From Opeltia flavorubescens (Eukaryota > Ascomycota > Lecanoromycetes > Teloschistales > Teloschistaceae), in contig KE546968.1 of NCBI GenBank assembly GCA_000442125.1, forward strand, positions 27,932 to 91,931: DNA of 64,000 bases. The letters are read 5' to 3'. Shown piece by piece: positions 23,746-35,421 of the stretch (the first letter of the stretch is position 1; every line of letters starts with the position of its first letter). Made by a program: the position numbers and the translations under genes. The notes under the pieces are model-generated. The model did not search any database. It was given only the letters and a program-made list of their open reading frames with translations, and was not told the DNA's origin.

Positions 23746-24625
23746 CCGAGCGAAGATGTAGGCCTTCAAGTCTTCTTTGTCCGATATCTGAGTATGAGGA
23801 TTCTGACTTGGCAAGGAAGGGAATACTGATTCACTCGTAATGTCGAAGCTGTGATTCTTAATGCGACAACCGATTGAACAATGTGCAGTTTAACCGATGG
23901 ACTCCGGTTGGCTACAGCTTTAGATTACTCAGCACCAGGCTTCTTGCTGCAGGGAAGAAGGTCGATTTTCCTTAGTACACCACCTTACCAATTGTGCCGT
24001 TTATCTCCTACATCCCTTCCTTCTTTCAAAGTCAAATCCGCGAAAAGGAGAGACTCCATGACATGTCTTATCCAAGGTAGAAAGAAATGAACCAAGAGTG
24101 CGGTACGGCAAACCGAGCGGGAACGGCGTTGCAAAGGACAACGACGACAGAGTCTATCCTTGGGCTTCCACCGAGAGCGTATATCCGATGTGATCTGTTT
24201 TCTTATGAACAGAGCTTAGCAATTTATTTTCACATCGGTCGGATGTTGATTAACCTTTTACCCTCGCTCGCTCCTACGTAATCTCGCGAATTTCATGGTG
24301 AATGCCATCTCTACTAGTGATTACACTTGTCCCCTCAAAGGATGCACTGTCAAAGATTCATCGGAAGTGAACTAATACGGGGCTAGTCGAGGTACTGTTT
24401 GCATCACTAAACAATCAACGCCTGTTGGCAGCTGACAATCATTTCAACCATGAATGGAGATGAAATCGGAACACCTCAGTCTAGGTGAAGTTAGTACATG
24501 GTTCTCGTGAAGCATGTACCCATAGGAAGGTGGGACTCTCATAAGTATATTCGTCGGAAAAGAATTCGGTCCTACGCCATCATACCACTAAATTACCCCA
24601 GCAAGCGAAGAGCAATCTCAAAGAC
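23746..24625. other. intergenic between AlaX and F-box genes
   Basis: No gene supported. The short plus-strand frames at 23881-24281 have no recognisable features. Confidence 0.4.
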
Positions 24626-26128
24626 TCAACGGCTCAAATGAGGATCCTTCTTGCTGGGCTGGCTGATCCGTATCAATTCGATATCCAGCCTTTCGCAATC
24701 ATCCACCAAATCCGGCTCCAGATGGACCTCTCCATCTACCGAGATCTTTTTCAGGTTCGGTAACCTTTCACCCTTCAGCTCCACGAGATCTCCAAATATA
24801 GAAGAGAGTTCTTCTCCAGATGCCGGACGAAACAATTCTAACGTTTCCAGGGTTTGAGGCAAGACCTCCACTAGCCTGTACCAATCGCGATGACCGTCCT
24901 CGACAAATGGTTTTCTGAATAACGAGCAGTCGACAGACACATGCTTGAGAACAGCAAAGTCACGCAGTGATAGTGGATAGGACTTGTAGGCTTCACGAGC
25001 CTCGATCGTATTGGATGGGTCGACTAGTGTCAGGCTTTCCAGAGTCTTCGAGGCGCTCATGCGAAGTGCCCATATCGTCTGCCAAAGTCCATACACATAA
25101 GTGAATCTGAAACGATTATCGGTCTCGTAAAAGAAATTCTTCAGACCTTTGGTGGTGCCGAGGAGCTTCACTAGGAATTCAACGTCGATTCCACTGCTTT
25201 CAAAGTGAAGATCCGTTACATGTTCCAGGTGTGGAAGAGGTAGACCACTGGTGGGGTGGCTGAGGTGTACGCCGTGTATACTTGTAATTGACGGGAATTG
25301 TGCAAGAAATCTAAGGGCTTCGAAATCTGTTGAATAGCTTTGAAGATATCCCTCGATGTTACCGAACAATCTGACTTGTTCCAGATGGTGGTGAGACTCC
25401 CCGACCATTTTAAAACCGTCGCAACGATTCAGGAATAGTGAGGAGATATTCGAAAGCTAGAGTAAGGAGTCAGGTTAGTAAATTCCTATCTATTTGACCT
25501 AGAATTCATTTTGAACGCGTAGATCAGGTATTTCCGAGAGGCCTCTCTAAGGAGAACTATAGAAGTAGGATTGGAATTTACTCACCTCAAGTACTTTGAT
25601 CTGGTATAGGAGGATCAAGGGCACTTCATACAAGAATTCATATATATCTCTCAGATGTGAAAACAGCCATCGGTCGTAAGTCGTAAAGGGCGCTTGTTGA
25701 ATCAAGGTGAACAGTTGAGGCGCCAGTTTTTGAGTAATCAACATGGCTTCTCGGTCGTTACGATCATTATACCGTTTAGTAAAAAACTCTTCATCGTCCA
25801 GAGCGTGGATTCTTAATGTTGTGCAGTACTCGGTAGCTGCTGCTCTGTTGGCAAGCAAGTCCCCGAGAGCAGAACTGAGATCCACGTCATTGAGCACCAT
25901 GGGCTGGTCCACACCGTTGCCCAAGCCAGCATCGCCAACGATGATCGTAGAGAAACGTCTTTTGTTGAACAGGTGTCTTTCGCGGGCTGGCCTTGCTAGA
26001 TCAAATAGTGTCTTTGAACACAACGCAATATTTTCGAGATCACTGTGGCTGATTTCACTTTCGATTATCCGCAAGAGGATCTCGTTCGGCAAACTTTGCA
26101 GGTGGAGTGGAGGGTGGAAGGAGTCCAT
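24626..26128 (-). CDS. F-box protein with degenerate leucine-rich C-terminus
   Basis: Exons 25586-26128 and 24626-25456 give 457 residues; the 129-nt intron has donor GTGAGT and acceptor CTCTAG, phase 0. The F-box is at residues 11-50: LQSLPNEILLRIIE, then ENIALCSKTLFDLARPAR. F-box proteins bind Skp1 and bring substrates to SCF ubiquitin ligases. The C-terminal half has irregular leucine-rich segments (LPHLEHVTDLHF, LRDFAVLKHVSVDCSLF, LPNLKKISVDGEVHL), as in the expanded fungal F-box/LRR-like families whose targets are unknown. The frame is intact. The gene lies head to head with the secreted gene at 27098, sharing a 970-bp upstream region. Confidence 0.82.
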
Positions 26129-27097
26129 GATGAAAGAGCTTGCGTACAGGGATCCGAGTGTGAATCCGGAGACCTTGACCGTAAAGATGACTAGGTGTCA
26201 ATGTTCTTATGAAGATTGAATTCATGCATTTATAAATAGTTTATCTTCGTGTTATTTGGGCGAACCACAGGCGCTATGCCAAGAGCTGCTGACTCAGTAG
26301 CACTAACCTAATCAGGTAATTAGCTTCACCGCACCAAGTGCTAGGCGATTTGATTTTTCTCCATGGATTTCTCTTAGCAATTAATTCACTTTATGCCACA
26401 CGCATTCATTTGACATTACATGACCTTTGCAACGTTCTGAAAGATACCGACTAAAACGAACGTCCAATTAGAAAGCAGGAACGACTGGCCCTTGTGGTTC
26501 AATCATTGAATGAAAGCAACACCCTCTGCAATAAACAATAATTTCTTTACAAGGTAGCGACACTTGTGGCCACAATTGAATCGCCCCTTGGCGGTTTTTC
26601 AACGGTCATTTCGTGTGGTGTCCGATTCGCTTCCCTCCTTATTCCATTATCTGTAGGGACGGACACGCGTCTACCCACCCTACTTACAACGTCTCGTACT
26701 CCCTACATCCTCCGTAGTAAATTCCGATTGGATGCAATGGCTGCTGATCTATGACTGCAGACGGACTATCGAATCCCTGCAGTAGATTGCAGCATGGCTT
26801 GACGGCTCGGCTGATACGACCAATACATGCCAAGCCTTCATACAAGGTCTCTCAGCCTAGACTCAAGAGCATTACATTTTTGGAATTAGTTACTTCCTCT
26901 ACCGATACCTCAGTCGCAAAACGCTGCTGAGGTCTCAAGCCATCAAGCAAGATGGCCGTTGAAGAGTCCGAACAACGTGCTGGCCCCCAATAGCCTTGGC
27001 ATATAAAAGCATGCCTACACCCCATGATGTCTGCACCCGTCCTGATTTCTGTCAACCATCGTTGACTGTGAGTGACTTCGTCTATTGAGTCTCCAAA
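26129..27097. other. divergent promoter region
   Basis: About 970 bp between two divergently transcribed genes. No coding stretch is supported; a TATA box for the right-hand gene is listed separately. Confidence 0.45.
27002..27009 (+). promoter_or_regulatory. TATA box of the secreted gene at 27098
   Basis: TATAAAAG lies 89 bp before the ATG, a normal spacing for a strongly expressed fungal secreted-protein gene. Confidence 0.5.
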
Positions 27098-28060
27098 ATG
27101 CTTGCGTCACTATCCCTGCTTCTCGCTTGTCTCCACACGTCTGCTATCGCTAGTGATGTCCTTGTTCGAGGCAGGAGTCCCAATCTTGCAATTGTAGAGA
27201 GAGCTATTTGCAACAGCGACAATGTACTCCGAGCACTACAAGCGAACAGTGCCTCCGCTACTCCATTCTGTTCCTCCTTCATCGATATTCCCGTCAAAAC
27301 CATCTTCAAGAGTGTCGCTGGCGTCAAGGCTACAACGTAAGGTCTCTTGCATCATCTAAAAACAAGCACCTGCTATAGTCTATTTGTGACCTCTAATTAT
27401 TTCTTTCTACGGTAGTACTACAGTTACAACTACACATGTCAGCACGATCATTCCAAATTTCCTGAGCCCACTTCCAACCTACGTCAGCCAATACTCTACC
27501 TCCCAAGTCTCAAGCGCCTGTTCTTGTCTATCCGTGCCGACGTCGACGGATACCGAGACGGCCAGCGTAAGCACCGTTGTAAGTCTTGAGATTTCACTAC
27601 AATTGTTTCCACCCTAGTCCATCATATTCAATTTCCCTTTGTTCAATCCACCGCTAACCTCTCGAACCAGTTCTCTATCTCAACCGTCTACTCCACCACC
27701 ACCGCCACCGGAGCCTGCGCAACCGGCCCCATCATCCCCGGCGCCCACCTCGTAACCGGTCAATTCGCAGACGCCTACGCCCTAAATCTCGGCTCCGGCT
27801 TCACCCCATACGACTGCTGCCACATCTGCAACAGCGATGGCGGTCAAGGCCCGTTTGCGAGTTGTGTCGGCTGGTCCCTACACGGTGGAAATTGCACGAG
27901 TGTGTTGGAAGGGGGACCCTATGCGGATTACATGCAGCCACCTTGTACGCATGAGGGACTTCAGCCGGCGACAATATATGTGGATAAGGCGAAGTATCCG
28001 GGGGATATTGGGGGAAAAGGTCAGTGTGCGGGAGCGGTGAAGATTGTGAATCCTGGATAA
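27098..28060 (+). CDS. secreted Thr/Cys protein (paralogue of the gene at 13431)
   Basis: Three exons (27098-27336, 27416-27578, 27671-28060) give 263 residues. A signal peptide of about 18 residues is followed by AICNSDNVLRAL and TPFCSSFIDIP, a Thr-rich linker, SSACSCLSVPTST, a second Thr-rich linker, and a C-terminal domain with GACATG, DCCHICNSDGGQGPFASCVGW and CTHEG. The FCSSFI-IP and ACSCLS-P motifs and the first two introns (phase 2 just after the first Thr-rich start, then phase 0 in the second) match the gene at 13431, so the two are paralogues with different C-terminal lengths. Role unknown; secretion is inferred from the signal peptide. GTAAGC inside exon 2 is an alternative in-frame donor. 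Confidence 0.82.
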
Positions 28061-28376
28061 GCGAGACCGTTGAAGCAAGGGTTTGACTTGGGCAGTCCAT
28101 TTTGACCAGACAATTCGCGCCCTATATTACTGGATAATTCCATGGTAGAGAAGATTGATGATGCACGAGGTCATAAGGCTTTTGAATGAAATGGGAACAG
28201 TACACGGATTCATGCATTATGAAGAAATATCATACTCGTCAATAGTATTTAGTCTAGTCATAATGCATACTTTGAGACTGGCGTCAATGGCTGGACTACC
28301 TTACTAAGGAAACTGAAAGTAAAGCTCGACTTGGTCAGCAGTTCGTAAGAATTGTTGATGAGTCGAACACATCTCA

Positions 28377-29201
28377 TTATCTGACAGCTGCTCTTGCTTC
28401 GTCGATACGCGAGCTCAGTATCCATCGGCACTCCTCCAAACGGCGCTTAAACTCCATTAGATGCCCGCTTGGACTCTGGAACGCTTGGTAGGCTCTCCAA
28501 CAATTATCATTTACTGTTCTCTGCATATCCTGCAAATGAGCCATTAGTTCATCGTAGATGGGCTTGAATTGCGGAGAATAGTCTGTGTCGACATCGAAGG
28601 TGAATCTTCCAAAGCTATGCGCAAGGTGAAAATTGTAGACCGTTCCGAAGCTTAAGATTCGCTGGGCCGTAATCCCGGCACCGCATAGAAGATCTTCGAT
28701 TTGCCCAACAAGTCCATATTCTGGGGATGTAAGCCTCTTATGGAGGAAGTCGAGTACTGTCTCGCAGAGGCGATCCCATAGTACCTCGGCCCGTTCGATT
28801 TTCTCTAACATATCTTCCTCCATATCATGCCGATCCTGAATTGTGCCTGGAAACCAACTTGCAAGGCCACTTATCCAATCCTCAAGTTCTTCCGCGTCTG
28901 AGCGTCCCTTCTGTCTCAGCGACGCAGGAACCGTCAGGAAGGAGGCCTGGCAAGTTGGGCAAGGAAGTGTAGTAACACCATCATCAACACTTTTGAGTGT
29001 CCACTGTATAAGACACGACAGGCCGAGTATGTGGCCGCAGGGAAGCTGAGTCGCTTTTTCGGTCCCTTCCGGGCGGAGTGAGTCTTCATGACAAATAAGA
29101 CATTTGTGGTCATCAAGCTGTTGAGGATCTGGAAAGCTGCTTACGGAGACGACTTTGTTGACTATGTTAGCAGATTGCTCTCTGTCCAATATTGTAGCCA
29201 T
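28377..29201 (-). CDS. RING-finger protein, putative ubiquitin E3
   Basis: A single exon of 274 residues from the ATG at 29201; the frame extends further upstream but begins there with TTG and lacks RING-related content. The RING spans residues 34-84: CLICHED (C34, C37), LPCGHILGLSC (C55, H57, C63) and CPTC (C81, C84). One metal ligand of the classic C3HC4 set is not evident between H57 and C63, as in many fungal CGHxxGxxCLxxW RINGs. The remaining 190 residues are helical and unrecognised. RING proteins bind E2 enzymes and pass ubiquitin to substrates; the substrate here is unknown. Confidence 0.72.
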   Translation of the reverse strand: MATILDREQSANIVNKVVSVSSFPDPQQLDDHKCLICHEDSLRPEGTEKATQLPCGHILGLSCLIQWTLKSVDDGVTTLPCPTCQASFLTVPASLRQKGRSDAEELEDWISGLASWFPGTIQDRHDMEEDMLEKIERAEVLWDRLCETVLDFLHKRLTSPEYGLVGQIEDLLCGAGITAQRILSFGTVYNFHLAHSFGRFTFDVDTDYSPQFKPIYDELMAHLQDMQRTVNDNCWRAYQAFQSPSGHLMEFKRRLEECRWILSSRIDEARAAVR

Positions 29202-29833
29202 TTCTGATCTGCTAAGATAATGATAAGTGGATGAACATTTAGGGATGGATGAGAGGGGAGAACGTAATAGAACTGGCCTATTAATGCCGTTACGGAGTGT
29301 CTTTGATCGTATATCTCTTTGTTCCATTAAAGTCATTGTATGCTTTTGATGGTGCTGTTGCGAGTATAGCTGATCCGAACAAAAAACAATGGCATAAAGT
29401 TTCATCTTTTCGTTCACGGACAAAGAGCATCAAAAGACCTTTGAATTTGTAAACCCTAAGCATCAACCATTCACTCAAATCTCCGATCTTGTCAATCAGT
29501 TAGCTTGAATTCTCCCCAGATACGGCAGTACACTTTGGACCAAACGAGGACCCCACCACACCCCAGAAAACTGAACCTTGACCCGCAGAAATGAAAGCAC
29601 CTAAGTTCAGCGACCCTTATACGCTGCAGGAAGTCACTGGAACGCTACTTTCACATCTTTCTGTTAACCTGATATTGTAGGCATCTGCTCTAGAAGAGGA
29701 GGTGCTGGAGACTGATTGGACCATGCCAAAATGCGCTGTAAAGTATGCCATATGTAATTTCTCCTCAAAAAGCCCTAAAGCCAGAATTATCCTGATGATA
29801 ATATCACTGTGTTCTTCGTAGCAAAACCCTAGC
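29202..29833. other. intergenic
   Basis: Upstream region of the RING gene and 3' flank of the next minus-strand gene. No further gene seen. Confidence 0.4.
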
Positions 29834-30512
29834 CTAATCTGGATGCGGCAACTGCGACAACAAAGCAGTCCCTACAATCTTCTCCCTATCCTCCGTCACC
29901 ACAATGCGCCCCCATCGCTGCCGATAACCGTCAATATAACTTTTAAGCTTGAATGCATCCACAATTTTCGGCGCATCCGACCAGATAAGCCCTTGGCTCA
30001 TCACATTGACAGGCGCGATACCAAACGCGATGCTTATGTACTGATACTCACGAGGCTCGAGATATTCATTGCCGCAACGTCGCCTTCGAATAAACCTCTC
30101 GTACTGGTAAAGGGCGTTGCTTAAGGCTACTCTGGCGTTGCCCTCGTTGAGCTCTGTAGTCGGAGGATGAAAGTCGATGCTGTAGCGAGTATCGGGGATG
30201 GGATATGGGTTTGGAATAGCTCTGAGACGAGACGTAATGTTTCTTTCTCTGAAGGTTGGATCAATGGCAAGACATTTTCACTCCAGTGCGCATGACGTAC
30301 TTTTCTTCAAATGCCAATTCTGATAGAATGGAATGCGCTATGATCGGCGCAACTAAGAAAAAGAGTTGATATAGGCCGGTCGACCACATTGTTTTTTTCG
30401 CAATCAACAAGTACCCGTCATGAAACAACAATCGATTAAGAAAATCAATGTAGATAGTTGAGAGGCCCACGAGAACGTAAGTATTCTTACGAATGGTCCG
30501 TGCTCGCCGCAT
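29834..30512 (-). CDS. small membrane protein, unknown family
   Basis: Exons 30301-30512 and 29834-30248 join through a 52-nt intron (GTACGT donor, CCTTCAG acceptor, CATTGATCC branch region) and give 208 residues. The second exon is fully open for 138 codons but has no early ATG, so it is easily missed. The N-terminal half has two hydrophobic stretches (YVLVGLSTIYIDFLNRLLF and LYQLFFLVAPIIAHSIL). The C-terminal half is polar and reads like a conserved domain: FHPPTTELNEGNARVALSNA, GLIWSDAPKIVDAF, GYRQRWGRIV and a final LLSQLPHPD. I do not recognise the family. The ATG at 30512 is the first in frame; an upstream exon is possible because the frame is open further back. Confidence 0.6.
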
Positions 30513-31143
30513 ATCGCATGGTGAATCAAGATTATGCAAGGCCCGCGTTTTAGTTCATACAATTATAGGTTCATTGGCGCTTTAAATCAATACGTCATGT
30601 TTGTACTCAGGTCTTAAACTTGCTGTACAACCCAAATGGCAAGCCGGGTCAGTAATGGACCCTCTGAATACCAGTATTATCGCCATCTGCGCGTAAAATT
30701 GCGTCCAAGATCAAAACATGGTCTCGCAAAAGCCGGTAGTGATGTATTTGCTTTGGAATTTGACCCTATGGACATCGCCAGCACAAATCGACACTCCGGC
30801 AGTAGACAAGATTTCGACATCATTAGATGTAACTTCTCTGCCATCTCCCCATAGTACGACACGCGCTGATTCGAATTTTCCTAAAACAATGTTGCATATG
30901 ATTGAGACTTTTTGGGAATGGAGTAGGAGAAGACCGCAACTCCTTCCTTGATCATAGCTCTGGCAATTTACCCGGCAATCTCGAGTGCATCGATATTTTT
31001 CTTGGTATAGTGCCTTCAAGTTCAGGAGAAAGGGTGTTTGTCGCGATATCCAAAACGAGCATTTCAGACTATCAGACCTACTGGACGGCGAATATAAGTC
31101 ATGCAGCTACACAGATTTTAGAAGGACTCTCAAGATTATCATT
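30513..31143. other. intergenic
   Basis: Short overlapping frames on both strands without family features. No gene called. Confidence 0.4.
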
Positions 31144-31815
31144 TCACGCGCCCTTGGCCTCCCTCATCAATCCCTGCCACCTCTGCCCTCCCTCTTCTCC
31201 CACCACTCCCACTTCCAAAGTCCCCACCTCAACGTCGAACCCATATTTTCTATACAAGCCTTCCGCTGTCAGACTACTATCTACAAAGCACCGTTCCCGC
31301 CTCTCATCCGCCTTCTCTAATCCCCACCGAATGAGCATCCCTGCGGCTCCCTTTCCCTCAAAGGCCGGATTCGTCCCGAGAGTGGCAAGCAACCAATGCG
31401 CTTCACTCCTCAATGGATGAGAGCTCCTATAGACACCCGCTTTATGATCTACTTCTGATAAAATCTCCGTGTTGATACCCTCCGGAAGCCACGTATGATG
31501 TAGCTGTATATCAGCGTCCGCTTTATAGCCGATCGGATAGTAAGTCCAGATAGCATGCGAAACCAACTCATTGGTCTCTGTGTCGATGATGCAGAGAATA
31601 TGGGGACATTGTGGGTGGACTGAAGGGGATGAGGATGGGTAATTGAGGTGGTCTTCGAAACCGGAGGCGATGAAAGTAAGCCTGTCTTGAGGAGTGACCG
31701 ACGCGTGGAGTGCGCTATTGGCAGCAGCGTTGAAGCAGGCAGCATTGAGGCGGGCGAGGGAGGGGATGTCGTCGGGGTTACAGAGGCGGAGTTGAAGGTG
31801 AGGAGATGCTGGCAT
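31144..31815 (-). CDS. GNAT-family N-acetyltransferase
   Basis: A single exon of 223 residues with ATG at 31815. GNAT signature: beta4 HWLLATLGTNPAF, then the acetyl-CoA pyrophosphate loop EGKGAAGMLIRWGLEKAD (motif A, R/Q-x-x-G-x-G/A type), then CFVDSSLTAEGLYRKYGF (motif B). The N-terminus (LRLCNPDDIPSLARLNAACF) fits the beta1-alpha1 element. GNAT enzymes move an acetyl group from acetyl-CoA to an amine; similar fungal proteins are cytosolic and of unknown substrate. The gene is intact and has no close partners. Confidence 0.85.
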   Translation of the reverse strand: MPASPHLQLRLCNPDDIPSLARLNAACFNAAANSALHASVTPQDRLTFIASGFEDHLNYPSSSPSVHPQCPHILCIIDTETNELVSHAIWTYYPIGYKADADIQLHHTWLPEGINTEILSEVDHKAGVYRSSHPLRSEAHWLLATLGTNPAFEGKGAAGMLIRWGLEKADERRERCFVDSSLTAEGLYRKYGFDVEVGTLEVGVVGEEGGQRWQGLMREAKGA

Positions 31816-32479
31816 GGCGATCGATTTGAGCCAGTAGAAGATAGAAGAAGTCGATGAGTTCTAGCTTCGTGCTAGCAAGCCGGTTCATATACGTAGAAAC
31901 TAGTCGAGGTGGCTGGGGATCGTTAGATTCAATGTAGATTATGCATGAGATATCCAATGACCGAATGCATTTCAGCGAGGCTCAGCCGTCGCAGCAGACT
32001 AAGTTCCGGTCGCCCAACCGGATTCTCAGACGATGATATCTCGGATATCATGAATCTCCGTGAGTTTCGCGATTGCGTCATAGTGCATTAGCGTAATCGA
32101 TGTAAAAGGAAGGCGAACGGTTTTTCTTTTAGAATCACCGCGTTCCCCAATTGCCATTGGTATGAATAGAACCGCCAACGCCGTGGGCTCGAAAGTGACC
32201 CGAAAATCGGTTTGTCAACCTGATATCACTTACAACCCCGATTGGAGTAAGTACCAAAAGAGATCTAGGATTCGGTCATAGTCCAGGGAGGTCCAGCGAA
32301 GCAGTCTTCCCAATGAGTNCCCGCCGCGACTGGAATCTGACCTGGTCTGGGAAGGCCACAACTTGTCCAGCAAGTACGACCAGACTCTTATATATTGTCT
32401 CATGGGCAAGTAGAGGAGATCGAAGATGCGTTGCTTTACTTCAAATTTAAGCTACAATAGCCTCAATTTGATTAGCGAC
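31816..32479. other. intergenic, contains an N at 32319
   Basis: No gene supported. One undetermined base lies within a low-quality looking stretch that precedes the dioxygenase pseudogene and may hide its 5' end. Confidence 0.35.
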
Positions 32480-33425
32480 ATCATTGATTCATGAGTAGCA
32501 TTGAAGAAGCCGTTGGGCTTTATCGGCAGGGAGAAATTCTCATCGCCGACTGACATAGTGTACTGCGAGAGATTTCCAAGGAGCTTCACCTCAGTCATGG
32601 CTTCAAAATCATTAGAGGTCTTCCGGTGGAACGCCATGCTCGCGAAGACAACATTAACATCTATGCCAGTAACTCCACTCACATTGCAACACTACGAGGG
32701 CGGTAGTTTACAAAGTATGACGGGAAAGATGCCGATGTTGTTCTTGCTCACATCAAAGATCTCCGCGCTAGCCGCGAATCCGCCAATGTTGGATCGCCTG
32801 CATACACAGCTGACAAACAGTTTTTCCGCACAGATTCAGGGGATATCGTCTCATTTTTCGCACTTAGCGCTGCTGCTGAGGGTGGAACTAGCAGACTCGC
32901 CAGCACGTGGAGAGTATACAATGAGCTCGCTGCCACTCGACCACATCTCATACAAACCCTCCCAAGACTGGATCGCTGAGGACTTTGGCAATGCTGTCCG
33001 GCTACATTCTGCAAAGCTGTTGTTATATTATTAGCCACCGATGGCCGACTTACCCCCAGCGAGTGATCCTGCAGTATGCGCGGAGAACCTTTACAGGTTT
33101 CGGTGCATTGCCGCGCTCGCCATCGATTCCTCCAATGACTGAAGCTCAGGCTGAAGCTTTGGATGCCATTAAATTTCTTGGTGAGCGGTTCAATGTCGGT
33201 CTGAACTTCCGACCGGGCGACATTCAGTATGTCAACAAGCTTGCTGTCTTTCATGCCCGTGATGCATTCAAAGATACTCCAGAGATTCAGTAAGTACCAC
33301 CGCTCCTGCCTTCCGTCCTTACTCGTTATATTGACTTTGATTGTACAAGTTGCCATGTAGTTTGACTTTGGCTTCGCGATCCTGAGGACGCCTGGGAAAC
33401 GCCTGAGGCTCTCCAGCCTGAGTGA
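32480..33425 (+). pseudogene. TauD/TfdA-family dioxygenase pseudogene
   Basis: Fe(II)/2-oxoglutarate dioxygenase relative. Pieces of the family follow each other in order across frames: KPLGFIGREKFSSPT, LREISKELHLSHGFKIIRGL, KYDGKDADVVLAHIKDLR, FFRTDSGDIVSFFALSAAAE with EGGTSRLASTWRVYNEL, DWIAEDFGNAV, RRTFTGFGALPRSPSIPPM, then LNFRPGDIQYVNKLAVFHAR containing the distal metal His, then LWLRDPEDAWETPEALQPE to a stop at 33425. Two in-frame stops look like CAG to TAG and CGA to TGA changes, and at least three frame shifts separate the pieces. A late intron (GTAAGT after 33290) is still recognisable. The C-to-T nature of the stops suits RIP-like or deamination decay. No functional product is expected. 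Confidence 0.8.
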
Positions 33426-35269
33426 GTCCAGCTCCACGAGAATGTAGATCCGGCAAAGCAAATACTCCCATTAGAACCTCACGTTCGAAGCACGATCAAT
33501 GGGAATACAGGGAAGGGCTGGAATCGACCTGCGTAGGAATAAAAATCGTGTTTTACGAGATTCCGTAGCTGATCAGGTTTCATGGTCGAGTAGCTATACT
33601 CATCGAAGCAAGCTGTTACACACAATTAATAGCATCTTGAATTCAGCCTGCAAAACTTTTTTGTTAAGGAGTGGCAAGTTGCGTGATATCTCTCCAAGAG
33701 CACATGAGGTCAATGTGCATACTGAATATATTGTTCTCATTATGCAGCATCCTCCTTCTCCATCTGGTACACAAGTCACACAGATCAGGATTTACCACCG
33801 GTAACGGGAATTCCCACCCCCCGGATAGGTTTCCAATAAATTCGCCATCAAAACGCTGAATCACACCAGGATGGCCAAGTCAATTTCTCCGCAGAGATTC
33901 CTGGGCGACATGCTTGGATGCAGTATATCTTCGCAACTTTGCGCAAGCTCTTCTTCTACATGGAGTTTTGTCAGAAGCTCACAGCTTGTTAAACCTCAAT
34001 ATCGCGACGATCGGCTTTGGCTAATCGCTTGAAGCAGCAGATTTGTGGTATATACTATGCCATCTGGGTCTGGATATCACCATACATTAGCCCTTACCGG
34101 ATCCGACACGAGAACCTTGTCCTTGAAGACGAAGAGGTAACCCACAAGATGATCAAAGTCCTATTGCACAGTCTGGAGTATTGGGATGATGAGCACCATG
34201 CTCAGGGGACACAGCCAAGGACCAGCGAGCGCAACAGTAGTGAGTAGAAGGAAAAGGTCGTGTGGAAAGAGTAGAGGGCATTGTTTTAACCCTAGTGCAT
34301 TGCTTGAATGGGTGACTCTTACGGTACTAAACGTCTTCCCGACTATCCGCGAATATTATGTTGTATCATCCTGTCTCAAGTCGGGCCAACAAACGATATT
34401 GACAAGCCCACGCTTTTTGACTGGGAAGTCAACAACCTTAACATGCAGCTTTGGCCTAGCATATCGTCAGGCTGAGCGATTGCCATGAGACAGTTCGCAA
34501 AACTAAGTCAGGAGGACCGCTGGTGAGGACCATGTTTTCGCGACAAAACCAATTACAGTAGTACTGTGATAACCCCGTGACGCTGACTTTTGGATAATAC
34601 ACCGCCAAGCCTTCGTCATAACACGTCGCTAATCAGCTGGATCAAATGGTAAATTCATTCCTCCATTGCAGCCATACAGCGGCTTACTAATCTTGTCATA
34701 TCTTGAGATGTGATTAAGCAATTCGCTATATGTTTGATAGGATCTGGCAGAACCTCGCCGCGAGCTTGTTCTGCCACGTTGAAAAGATAGGTCACTAGGA
34801 GATTACCTTGGAAGAAAGAAGAGCTTTCTTAGCCAGCTTAAGCCGTTAGCGGGTTGTCAAAGATGCCTAGGTTATCTTTCTGTGCACTAAAACTGCCAAG
34901 AAAGGCCGACGGGGAAGGTGCTTAGTGAGTAATTCGGTCGAATTGTGAGAAGAGATGCGCTCCCGCGTTTCAATGGCTGCTTAGGATTCGCGCTGGGGGG
35001 ACTTACCCGATTTATTAATAAGTTAACTTCCTGGGACAAGCGCTTAAAAGCAAAGTTGAGGTTCTAAAGATAAGAATTCTTTCGAGTCCCACATCTGACC
35101 ATGGATAGATTGTACATTCATCATTGGAGTATAATGAGCACCGAATGTCGATTTCGATATGCCAGAAGTGTAGATGGTATTACCACATGAATGAGGATGA
35201 TGTGCGCATCTCATGTATCGTATATCTCGCGCCAAATGACACTCGGGACGGGTTGTTTTGAATGGTACT
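33426..35269. other. gene-poor stretch
   Basis: No intact gene. About 33888-34020 (+) reads RDSWATCLDAVYLRNFAQAL and LLLHGVLSEAHSLLNLN before a stop, then EAADLWYILCHLGLDITIH before another; this looks like a decayed TPR-type repeat region. Other frames here are short. Confidence 0.4.
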
Positions 35270-35300
35270 AGCTATGCGACCTTGCGATAGCCGATCGCGT
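35270..35300 (+). promoter_or_regulatory. 31-bp shared upstream motif, copy 1
   Basis: AGCTATGCGACCTTGCGATA followed by GCCGATCGCGT, ending 121 bp before the ATG at 35422. The same motif with two mismatches lies 119 bp before the paralogous gene at 37081. The surrounding upstream sequences are otherwise clearly diverged, so this stretch may be a kept regulatory site or core promoter. Confidence 0.55.
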
Positions 35301-35421
35301 ATCGTCATTCACCAAGACCTGTATGAAGCTATTGTTCTTAAAATACAGTACTCCCACATATCGCAGGAGATTCTAACCTTGAGGTAAGAATACTCTGACT
35401 GCTTTCGTGATTTCTGTCATC

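Noticed and set aside
32748-33461. 237-codon minus-strand frame
   Set aside because: It lies opposite the TauD/TfdA pseudogene text on the plus strand and shows no family features of its own.
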